64,000 nucleotides of DNA. Origin: Pseudomonas songnenensis (lineage in GTDB: Bacteria; Pseudomonadota; Gammaproteobacteria; Pseudomonadales; Pseudomonadaceae). The stretch covers positions 692,511 to 756,510 of the forward strand of contig NZ_RFFN01000002.1 in NCBI RefSeq assembly GCF_003696315.1. Direction: 5' to 3'. Under the pieces are notes generated by a model. It made no database searches. It saw nothing but the letters and a program-made list of their open reading frames with translations, and was not told the DNA's origin. This document shows, piece by piece, positions 8,873 through 16,134 of this stretch (positions are counted from its first letter, which is position 1; every line of letters begins with the position of its first letter). Both the position numbers and the translations under genes were made by a program.

Positions 8873-9883
8873 TTGAGCTTGTTAATCTCCTATATTCGGA
8901 AAGGTTTGATACTTCTTTCTTCTTGTTATTATCAAACGGTCGCCCCTAGGTTTTCGGATCGAGAGGTCTACAAGATAGTTCGCTGTGTTGGGCGAGCAAA
9001 ACGTGTTGCGCTTCGAGTAGAGAGCGTTAATCAGTTGGAGCAAGTGTATTCATATTGTAGTCAGCGAAAGTTTTGGAATGTTGAGCTGGCAACCGACCAA
9101 GGGGCGGTCATCTCGGTTTTTGTAAAGGCTGATAGAATTTCGCTGAAACGATACCTGATTGCTAGGCGTATATCTGGATTAGGGCTGCCTGTGCCTGAAT
9201 ATTATGGAAGTTTCGTGTCTTTAGGTTGTCGTTATGGTGTGTGGTCCTATCAGCATGGGGTATGCCTCAAAAGTTACAAAGATTTTTCAGATCAGCAGTT
9301 GGTTTCAGTGGCGGCGGCGCTGGCGCGCTGTAATATCGTCGCGGCTGCAGCATTTTCTACCGGGGGTATTCCAATTGGTGCCTTATGGGGAGGAAAAATT
9401 TGTTCTGACTTGAATGTTGTTCATCCTCAAGTCGCGCGAAGGGCTGGTCTGGTTTCTTTCTATTGTCAATACGAGTCGCTGATGCTCAGTGTGCTTAATG
9501 TTGGAGAAAATAAGTTTGTTAATCACAATGACTGCAAGCCGGCAAACGTTATTTTGCTCGATGCGGGTGGGGTGGTTATTACCGATTGGGATAGCGCTTC
9601 TATCGGACCGCTAGGTGCGAGTTTGCGGTGCTTTGCTGTTTTGGACGAGCGGAGGCGGCGTCTTGTTGCTGAAAGTTATGTAAGCGAGCTCGCCAAGTTG
9701 GGTGTTGCGTTCGATTGTGATTCGGCGTTGAAGGTTATGTGCATACAGCAAGTTCTATGGGCATTGTCTACAGGACTACAACTCAAGGCCCCTGAGCGAA
9801 TCTGCCAAGGTCTCGATCTTTTTGGTAGATTGTTTAGCTTTGAAAATGGCCTAACGCTCGAGGGGGTAGGTAAAGTATTGTGA
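8873..9883 (+). CDS. Aminoglycoside-phosphotransferase-like kinase
   Basis: A 336-aa protein with the core of the APH/choline-kinase superfamily. The catalytic loop HNDCKPAN (His218, Asp220, Asn225; HxDxxxxN) is followed by the metal-binding ITDWDS (Asp238). A nucleotide-binding lysine is plausible in ISVFVKADRISLKRY (about 80-95). The start is uncertain: TTG 8873 keeps the frame, while the ATG at 8865 is in another frame and closes quickly. As the last gene of the AT-rich cassette, it may phosphorylate a sugar, glycerol or lipid component of the surface glycan. An antibiotic-resistance role is unlikely from this context. Substrate unknown. Confidence 0.65.
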   Translation: MSLLISYIRKGLILLSSCYYQTVAPRFSDREVYKIVRCVGRAKRVALRVESVNQLEQVYSYCSQRKFWNVELATDQGAVISVFVKADRISLKRYLIARRISGLGLPVPEYYGSFVSLGCRYGVWSYQHGVCLKSYKDFSDQQLVSVAAALARCNIVAAAAFSTGGIPIGALWGGKICSDLNVVHPQVARRAGLVSFYCQYESLMLSVLNVGENKFVNHNDCKPANVILLDAGGVVITDWDSASIGPLGASLRCFAVLDERRRRLVAESYVSELAKLGVAFDCDSALKVMCIQQVLWALSTGLQLKAPERICQGLDLFGRLFSFENGLTLEGVGKVL

Positions 9884-9978
9884 ATCATAAAGTCTTTTAA
9901 TGTTCGCCATATGGCCTGTGAATATTGGCTGCCAGGATATTGGATTCATTGTTCTGCCCGATGATAAGAGGAGACCGT

Positions 9979-11190
9979 GTGGCAAATATTGCTATGATCG
10001 TTTGGAACGAGTTTCGCAATGACGCGCGCGTGCTCAAGGAGGCAGAAAGCCTAAGCGCTGCTGGGCATCGGGTGATCGTGCATGCGCTGCATTTACCAGG
10101 CATCACCCTGGAGCGCGAGGTGGTTTCCAATGGTGTCGAGGTGGTGCGTGTAGCCCGCAGTCCGTTTTGGCGACTGAGCCGGCCGGTAACTCGTGGATAT
10201 CCTGCGGCGCCGGAAAATGGTGGGCGCATCGGCCATATGAGCCCCGTCGCCCAGGCGATGCGCATCGCCGCCCGTGGCTGGACTCACCTCGCATTGCTTT
10301 GGCATATGGTGCGCCTGCGCGCCGACGTGGTGCACGCGCATGATGTGAACACCCTGCCGACGGCTTGGCTGGCGGCCAGCTTGTCGGGGGCACGATTGGT
10401 CTACGATGCCCATGAGATCAGTACCAGCCGCGAAGGCTATAGCAGCCTTCGGAAACTGGTCGGTCTGGTCGAGAGGGCGCTGATGCCACGTGCCAACGGC
10501 ACTATCACTACCACTGAGGCACGCGCAAAGTTCTTTGCCCGTGCTTACGGCATCGCCCGCCCGCTGGTGTTGCAGAACCGGCCACGCGAGCAGCGGCCCC
10601 AGGCGTCCGAGCGCATTCGTCATGAGCTGGGCCTGAACCAGTCTTGGCCCATCGTGTTGTACCAGGGGGGGGTTCAGCAGGGGCGTGGCCTGGAACGTCT
10701 GACGCGAGTTGCCGCCAAGGTGCCGGGGGCCTACTTCGTGTTCATCGGCGGGGGGCGGTTGGATGCCAGCCTTCGCCAGATCGCGCAGGAGCTGCGGCTC
10801 GAAGACCGGGTGCGCTTCATCCCAACCGTCGCGCTGGCCGACCTGCCGTCCTATACCGCCTCGGCCGATATCGGCGTGCAGCCGATCGAGAACACTTGCC
10901 TAAATCACTATACAACGGACTCCAACAAGCTCTTTGAGTACGTACAGGCGGGCTTGCCGGTGATCGCCTCCGATCTGCCGGAAATTCGCCGCATCGTACG
11001 CCAGCACGACCTCGGTCTGCTGGTTCCCGCAGGAGACAGCGAGGCGCTCGCCGTTGCGCTGCGTTGCATGGTCGGCGATGCGCAGTTGCGCGTGCATCAT
11101 GCGGCCTGCGCCCTCGCGGCGGCGCCTGCCTTGAGTTGGGAGGTGCAGGAGCACCTGCTGGTCGAGCTGTACCACCGGATTCTCGGTTGA
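9979..11190 (+). CDS. GT4-family glycosyltransferase
   Basis: A 403-aa GT-B enzyme. The N-terminal half opens with NIAMIVWNEFRNDARVLKEAESL and contains VVHAHDVNTLP and LVYDAHEI. The C-terminal half has VLYQGGVQQGRGLERL, FIGGGRLDASLR and KLFEYVQAGLPVIASDLPEI with the usual donor-site acidic residues. I chose the GTG at 9979 because AAGAGGAG lies at the right distance; the in-frame ATG at 9961 has no visible ribosome site. From here GC content returns to the Pseudomonas-like level, so the AT-rich cassette ends just before this gene. A run of eight G sits at 10665-10672 at the domain junction. Confidence 0.88.
   Translation: MANIAMIVWNEFRNDARVLKEAESLSAAGHRVIVHALHLPGITLEREVVSNGVEVVRVARSPFWRLSRPVTRGYPAAPENGGRIGHMSPVAQAMRIAARGWTHLALLWHMVRLRADVVHAHDVNTLPTAWLAASLSGARLVYDAHEISTSREGYSSLRKLVGLVERALMPRANGTITTTEARAKFFARAYGIARPLVLQNRPREQRPQASERIRHELGLNQSWPIVLYQGGVQQGRGLERLTRVAAKVPGAYFVFIGGGRLDASLRQIAQELRLEDRVRFIPTVALADLPSYTASADIGVQPIENTCLNHYTTDSNKLFEYVQAGLPVIASDLPEIRRIVRQHDLGLLVPAGDSEALAVALRCMVGDAQLRVHHAACALAAAPALSWEVQEHLLVELYHRILG
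10665..10672 (+). repeat. G8 homopolymer tract inside a glycosyltransferase gene
   Basis: Eight consecutive G within the VLYQGGVQ codons at the start of the C-terminal GT-B domain. A one-base slip would remove the donor-binding half. Confidence 0.85.
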
Positions 11191-11215
11191 TCGCACTACC
11201 TATAGATAAGTAACC

Positions 11216-13249
11216 ATGACGATTCTTGCTCACGACACCAAATCCCATTACCGTCCGGATATTGATGGCCTGCGCGCCATTGCGGTGTTGGCAGTGGTGT
11301 TGTTTCACGTTGATGCCAGCCTGCTGCCGGGGGGCTTTGCCGGAGTCGACATCTTCTTCGTGATCTCCGGCTTTTTGATCACCGGCAACATCATCAAGGA
11401 TGCTGGCTCGGCTCAGGGCTTTTCCTGGTCGGAGTTCTACCGGCGACGTGCGCTGCGCATCCTGCCGGTGCTGTTTGTCGTGCTGCTAGCTACCCTGACG
11501 GTTGGGCATTTCATTCTGTTGCCCGAAGATCTAAGCACGCTGAGCTACTCGTCTCTCGCGGCGTTGCTTTCAGCCGCCAACGTCTATTTCAATTATTTCC
11601 TCGATACCAGCTACTTCGCTGAGGACAGCAACTTAAAGCCCTTGCTGCACCTCTGGTCGCTTGGGGTGGAGGAGCAGTTCTACCTGTTCTGGCCGATCAT
11701 CCTTGTCACTCTGCTGACGCGCTTCGCCCGGCGCTGGCTACTCTCTGTCACGTTGCTGCTGACGATCGCTTCCTTCGTTCTGGCGGAGATGCTTTTCCCT
11801 CGGGAGCCAATGTTCGCTTATTACATGCTGCCGGCGCGGGCCGGCGAGCTGCTTATAGGCGCGTTGCTAGCGATCTGGTTGAGCCGTGGACATGCCGTCA
11901 TGGCAAGTTGGGTCAGGCTGTTGCTCGGGCTGATCGGTGCCTGTTTGATTGTCCTTAGCCTGGGCTGGATCACCGAGGATATGGGGTTTCCCGGAGTCAA
12001 AGCGCTGCCGTCGACCGTGGGCGCCGCCCTGCTGATCTGGGCTGGTAGCGGCAGTGTCGTGGGTATAAGCCGGGTATTGGCCCTGCGGCCGCTGGTGCTG
12101 GTTGGGCTGATCTCATATTCGCTGTACCTGTGGCACTGGCCGGTGTTGGCCTTCTATCGCTATGTGTACGGCGTCGTCGAGCCACTGGCCGGTGTGCTGC
12201 TGTTCGGCCTGATGTTGGTACTGTCGGTAGCCAGCTACCGTTGGGTAGAGAAGCCCTGTCGCCGGCTGCGCTGGGACTTCTCCCGGGTGATGCTGCGGCT
12301 CGTCGCGGCCAACGCCGCGGTTCTGTCGCTGCTCTGCGGCGTCATCCTGTGGAGCGGTGGCCTTGGCCTCTACGGCTTTGATGCGCAGTTCCGAGCGGAT
12401 CTTAAACGCTTGAGCCCCGCGCCAGCCGCCTACGCCTATCCCTATGTATGTCAGCGTTCACGTTTGAGCGAGGCTGATTTGCAGAACAGGGCCTGCATCA
12501 TCAACTCCGAGCGGGAACCCTCGGTCTTGGTTTGGGGCGACTCAAATGCGGCGCATTACGTTGGCATGCTGGGCGCCTTCGCTGAAGTAAGCGGGTTTGC
12601 CTTTCGCAATGCGGCACACAGCAGCTGTCCGCCCTTGCTGGAGGGGGCGGCGGCTACTCAGCGGCCGGAGCGCTTGGAGCGATGCTTGGCCTCTATTGAC
12701 GTGGTCCGTCAGCACTTGGACGCGTACTCCACTGTGATCCTCGGGGCGGCGTGGGCTTCTCACGCGCGTCGTAGCGAAAGCTTCCACAAAGATCTGAAGG
12801 CGACTGTGGATGAGCTGGTTGCGCGAGGCAAGCAGGTGATAATCCTGGCAAATGTACCGACCTTCTTGGCGGTCAATCGCAAATGTATGCAGAAAGCTCT
12901 GAAGCTACCGATGCTGATGTGTAGCGAGAGTGGCGCCGAGCGGCCAGGGGTGGCGGCAGTCAATGATCAGCTATCGGCGCTAGCAGGGCGGCCCAATGTG
13001 CACTTTTTTGACCCGCGCAAGCAGCTGTGCCCAGCGGGAGCGTGCAGCGCCTATCTAGATGGACGCTTAGTGTATTTCGACGCTGGCCATCTGAGCATGG
13101 AGGGCTCTTGGGCCATAGGCAGGCGGATCGTGCGTGAGCAAGGCGTGCCAGGGGTCTTTGCCTCGCACGGAAGCGGGGTGATCAAGAAGGGATCCCCCAT
13201 ATTGGAGCATACGCTGCTTAAGCGAGGCGAAGTCAGTGAAGTTTACTGA
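11216..13249 (+). CDS. Membrane O-acyltransferase (acyltransferase 3 with C-terminal SGNH domain)
   Basis: A 677-aa OafA/YrhL-type protein. Residues about 8-360 form the polytopic acyltransferase-3 domain (YRPDIDGLRAIAVLAVVLFHVD with the catalytic His, then GFAGVDIFFVISGFLI). Residues about 435-640 form a periplasmic SGNH esterase-like domain. Its nucleophile block reads WGDSNAAH (Ser443; GDSN instead of the common GDSH), and the last block is FDAGHLSM (Asp622, His625). It probably O-acetylates the polysaccharide made by this cluster, passing acetyl groups across the inner membrane. It starts 26 bases after the upstream GT4 gene. Confidence 0.9.
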   Translation: MTILAHDTKSHYRPDIDGLRAIAVLAVVLFHVDASLLPGGFAGVDIFFVISGFLITGNIIKDAGSAQGFSWSEFYRRRALRILPVLFVVLLATLTVGHFILLPEDLSTLSYSSLAALLSAANVYFNYFLDTSYFAEDSNLKPLLHLWSLGVEEQFYLFWPIILVTLLTRFARRWLLSVTLLLTIASFVLAEMLFPREPMFAYYMLPARAGELLIGALLAIWLSRGHAVMASWVRLLLGLIGACLIVLSLGWITEDMGFPGVKALPSTVGAALLIWAGSGSVVGISRVLALRPLVLVGLISYSLYLWHWPVLAFYRYVYGVVEPLAGVLLFGLMLVLSVASYRWVEKPCRRLRWDFSRVMLRLVAANAAVLSLLCGVILWSGGLGLYGFDAQFRADLKRLSPAPAAYAYPYVCQRSRLSEADLQNRACIINSEREPSVLVWGDSNAAHYVGMLGAFAEVSGFAFRNAAHSSCPPLLEGAAATQRPERLERCLASIDVVRQHLDAYSTVILGAAWASHARRSESFHKDLKATVDELVARGKQVIILANVPTFLAVNRKCMQKALKLPMLMCSESGAERPGVAAVNDQLSALAGRPNVHFFDPRKQLCPAGACSAYLDGRLVYFDAGHLSMEGSWAIGRRIVREQGVPGVFASHGSGVIKKGSPILEHTLLKRGEVSEVY

Positions 13250-13378
13250 AGATTACAGCAGTAGTCGGCTGCACTCAGCATTGGCTAACGTCCTCCGAAT
13301 GAACATGCCAAGCCTGTGGAACAGAACGCTGGATAGCCAACTTCTTGGCGCCAGCTGCCGACGAACAGAACCAAATTG

Positions 13379-14569
13379 ATGCGTAAACGAATCCTGCTGC
13401 TTAGCTTTTTCTATCCACCGGATCTCTCCGCTGGCTCTTTTCGCGTAAAGGCATTGGTTGATGCGCTTTGTGCGCGGACGGCCGGAGAAATAGATATTGA
13501 TGTGCTAACCACACAGCCCAACCGCTACCACTCCCACGCCAGTGAGGCGCTCGCGGTCGAGGAGCAAGGCTGCGTATGCATCCGGCGCGTCCAGCTGCCA
13601 GTGCATAAGAGCGGTTTTGTCGATCAGGCAAAGGCGTTCGCAGCTTTTGCTTGGCAGGCCAATCAAATCGCAGGCGGAGGTCGCTATGACGTTGTGATGG
13701 CGACCTCATCAAGGTTGATGACGGCTGTTTTGGGAAGCTGGATCGCTCGTCGCCAGCGGGCGCGGTTGTATCTGGACATCCGTGACATCTTCGTTGAAAA
13801 CTTGAGAGAGCTGTTTATCGCTCCGCTTGGAAAGCCTTTGTCGGTTGCTTTTGCTGCACTCGAGCGTTGGGCCGTTGGACGGGCCGAGAAGGTAAATCTG
13901 GTTGCGGCTGGCTTCCTGGGCTATTTCCAGCCTAGATATCCGAAGCAACGGTTCTCCTTGTATTCAAATGGGGTGGACGACGATTTTCTCAACTTCCCGG
14001 AGGCCGGGCTTGCCTTTAAAGCTCCCGGAAAGCCGCTATATATTCTGTATGCCGGCAACATCGGGGATGGGCAGGGGCTGCATCTGATCATCCCGGCGCT
14101 TGCGCAACGCCTGGGCGCGCGTGCGCACTTTTGTATCGTCGGTGCTGGAGGGCGCTTGCAGGCCCTGCGAGATGCTGTAGCCGGAGTTGATCTGAACAAC
14201 GTGGAATTTATTTCGCCAGTTGAGCGCGAGCGGTTGCTCGACATGTATAAGCAGGCGGATGTGCTTTTTCTGCATTTGAACGATTTCAGCGCCTTTCAGC
14301 GGGTTTTGCCGTCCAAGCTGTTCGAGTATGCGGCGACCGGTAAGCCCATATTGGCGGGCGTTGCCGGGTTTGCAGCGGATTTTGTCGAAACTGAAGTTAC
14401 AAACGCAGAGGTGTTTGCGCCCTGTGATGTCGAGGGCGCAATTGCTGCAATGGAAAAATTGAGCCTGGAGCCAAAGGCGCGTCCGGAGTTCGTCGAGCGT
14501 TTCTCCCGTCGCCGAATTATGGAGGCCATGGCGGAAGACGTTCTTGAGCTCGTTCGGGAGGCCGATTGA
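13379..14569 (+). CDS. GT4-family glycosyltransferase
   Basis: A 396-aa GT-B enzyme. The N-terminus ILLLSFFYPPDLSAGSFRVKALVDAL is a WbuB/WcaI-like opening. The C-terminal half has YAGNIGDGQGLHLIIPALA, FCIVGAGGRLQAL and KLFEYAATGKPILAGVAG. I use ATG 13379; a TTG codon directly upstream is possible. The TGA overlaps the ATG of the following epimerase gene (TGATG), so the two are coupled. WbuB-like enzymes often transfer FucNAc or related 6-deoxy-amino sugars, which fits the downstream WbpM, but the donor is inferred. Confidence 0.87.
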   Translation: MRKRILLLSFFYPPDLSAGSFRVKALVDALCARTAGEIDIDVLTTQPNRYHSHASEALAVEEQGCVCIRRVQLPVHKSGFVDQAKAFAAFAWQANQIAGGGRYDVVMATSSRLMTAVLGSWIARRQRARLYLDIRDIFVENLRELFIAPLGKPLSVAFAALERWAVGRAEKVNLVAAGFLGYFQPRYPKQRFSLYSNGVDDDFLNFPEAGLAFKAPGKPLYILYAGNIGDGQGLHLIIPALAQRLGARAHFCIVGAGGRLQALRDAVAGVDLNNVEFISPVERERLLDMYKQADVLFLHLNDFSAFQRVLPSKLFEYAATGKPILAGVAGFAADFVETEVTNAEVFAPCDVEGAIAAMEKLSLEPKARPEFVERFSRRRIMEAMAEDVLELVREAD

Positions 14570-15558
14570 TGGACGTGCTCGTGACCGGGGCGAACGGCTT
14601 CGTTGGTAGGGCCTTGCTGCTTCGCTTGGCGGCAATGGAGGGCTTTCAACCCATTGCTGCAGTTCGAACGCTTCCAATCACTGAGTTGATTGTGTCCAAC
14701 GGCGCTTGTATTGGAAAAGCAGTGAGATGCGTCGAACTTGGCGATGTGGCGAACGGAGCGTTCCATCCACGCATTTTCAATGGGGTAGATGCAGTCGTTC
14801 ACTGCGCCGCACGTGTCCATGTAATGAACGAGTCGGACGTGGACTCGCTCTCTGCCTTCCGGGCGGTAAATGTTGTTGGCACGCTCAAGCTGGCAAAACA
14901 GGCTGCATCTGTAGGTGTGAAGCGATTCGTCTTTATCAGCACCATCAAGGTCAATGGTGAGGCGACGGTATCGGGCGAGCCTTTCCATGCGGATGACCTG
15001 CCTGCGCCGGAAGATGCATACGGGCTTTCCAAGCTGGAGGCTGAGCAAGGGTTGAAGCTGCTGGCCGCCGAAACTGGCATGGAAGTCGTCATTATTCGTC
15101 CTCCGCTTGTGTATGGACGGGGCGTCAAAGGTAATTTCGGGAGCATGATCAAGTTGGTCGAGCACGAGATTCCGCTTCCCTTCGGTGCCATCCACAATAA
15201 GCGCTCGCTGGTGGGCATCGATAATCTCGTCGATCTGATCGTTCGCTGCATTGATCATCCCGCTGCCGCCAATCAGGTATTCCTTGCCGGCGATGGACAG
15301 GATCTTTCAACCCCCGAGTTGGTCTGTAGCCTGGCCACGGCGATGGGCAAGCGCGCACGGCTGATCCCACTTCCGACCAGGGTTCTCAACTTCGGTGCTA
15401 CGCTACTGGGCAAACGTGCTTTGGCCCATCGACTTCTGGGCTCGCTCCAAGTGGATATCACCAAGACGCGCGAGCTGCTCGAATGGCAGCCCTGCTACTC
15501 CGTTGAGGAAAGCATCCGTCGCTGTTTTGTTACCTTGATCCAGGGAGGCCGCGTGTGA
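14569..15558 (+). CDS. NAD-dependent epimerase/4-ketoreductase (WbpV-like)
   Basis: A 329-aa extended short-chain dehydrogenase. It has TGANGFVGRAL (GxxGxxG, residues 6-16), VVHCAARVHVM, a FISTIK serine strand and the catalytic YGLSKLEAE (YxxxK). Proteins of this type next to WbpM-like dehydratases reduce or epimerise UDP-4-keto-6-deoxy-GlcNAc to UDP-QuiNAc or UDP-FucNAc. The order here (epimerase, initiating transferase, dehydratase) parallels wbpV-wbpL-wbpM of P. aeruginosa. Which product is made cannot be read from the sequence. The start overlaps the upstream stop, and the stop overlaps the next GTG start. Confidence 0.85.
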   Translation: MDVLVTGANGFVGRALLLRLAAMEGFQPIAAVRTLPITELIVSNGACIGKAVRCVELGDVANGAFHPRIFNGVDAVVHCAARVHVMNESDVDSLSAFRAVNVVGTLKLAKQAASVGVKRFVFISTIKVNGEATVSGEPFHADDLPAPEDAYGLSKLEAEQGLKLLAAETGMEVVIIRPPLVYGRGVKGNFGSMIKLVEHEIPLPFGAIHNKRSLVGIDNLVDLIVRCIDHPAAANQVFLAGDGQDLSTPELVCSLATAMGKRARLIPLPTRVLNFGATLLGKRALAHRLLGSLQVDITKTRELLEWQPCYSVEESIRRCFVTLIQGGRV

Positions 15559-16106
15559 TTCGGACGTTCGATATAGTACTTTCCGTTCTGGGGCTGGTTG
15601 TTGGTGCGCCGGTGTTTATAGTGCTGGCGATTATCGGTATGTTTGATACGGGCTCACCAATATTTCGCCAGGTGCGTGTCGGGCGGCATCAGCAGCCTTT
15701 TACTTTGGTGAAGTTTCGGACGATGGCGCAAGGCACGGCGTCGGTGCCGTCACACTTGGCCAGCAGTTCATCCGTAACGCGATTTGGTAGTTTTTTGCGC
15801 AGGGCCAAGTTGGATGAGCTCCCCCAGTTATGGAACGTTCTAAAAGGCGAAATGAGCTTGGTTGGCCCCCGCCCGGGTTTGTTCAATCAGGAAGAGCTGA
15901 CCCGTGAGCGCGCCAAGAGGGACGTGTATGCTGTTCGCCCTGGAATTACTGGGCTGGCGCAGGTACAGGGCGTGGACATGTCGACCCCTGCGTTGCTTGC
16001 GGAAATGGATCAAAAAATGATCTCCAGCCTTACGCTGGCGACTTATGTGAAATATATCGTCCAGACTATAATTGGAGGGGGCACTGGAGATCGCATTGTG
16101 AACTAA
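15555..16106 (+). CDS. Initiating phosphoglycosyl transferase (small PglC-type)
   Basis: A 183-aa monotopic phosphoglycosyl transferase. It has an N-terminal re-entrant hydrophobic segment (about 5-27), then [20 protein letters not shown] and [23 protein letters not shown] (about 85-107), the core of the bacterial sugar transferase family. It moves a sugar-1-phosphate, probably QuiNAc- or FucNAc-1-P given its neighbours, onto undecaprenyl phosphate to start the repeat unit. It starts with a GTG overlapping the epimerase stop (GTGA). In P. aeruginosa O-antigen loci the enzyme at this position is the unrelated polytopic WbpL. Confidence 0.9.
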   Translation: MIRTFDIVLSVLGLVVGAPVFIVLAIIGMFDTGSPIFRQVRVGRHQQPFTLVKFRTMAQGTASVPSHLASSSSVTRFGSFLRRAKLDELPQLWNVLKGEMSLVGPRPGLFNQEELTRERAKRDVYAVRPGITGLAQVQGVDMSTPALLAEMDQKMISSLTLATYVKYIVQTIIGGGTGDRIVN

Positions 16107-16134
16107 CCTGCTGGTTTGGTTCATTGTAATTCCA

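Noticed and set aside
8873..9883. Aminoglycoside resistance gene
   Set aside because: Only the kinase catalytic loop is shared. The context is a glycan cassette and no acquired-resistance mobile element is near, so a resistance role is not supported.
5517..9978. Insertion sequence or integrated mobile element behind the AT-rich cassette
   Set aside because: No transposase, integrase, terminal inverted repeats or tRNA target were found; homologous replacement within the cluster fits better.
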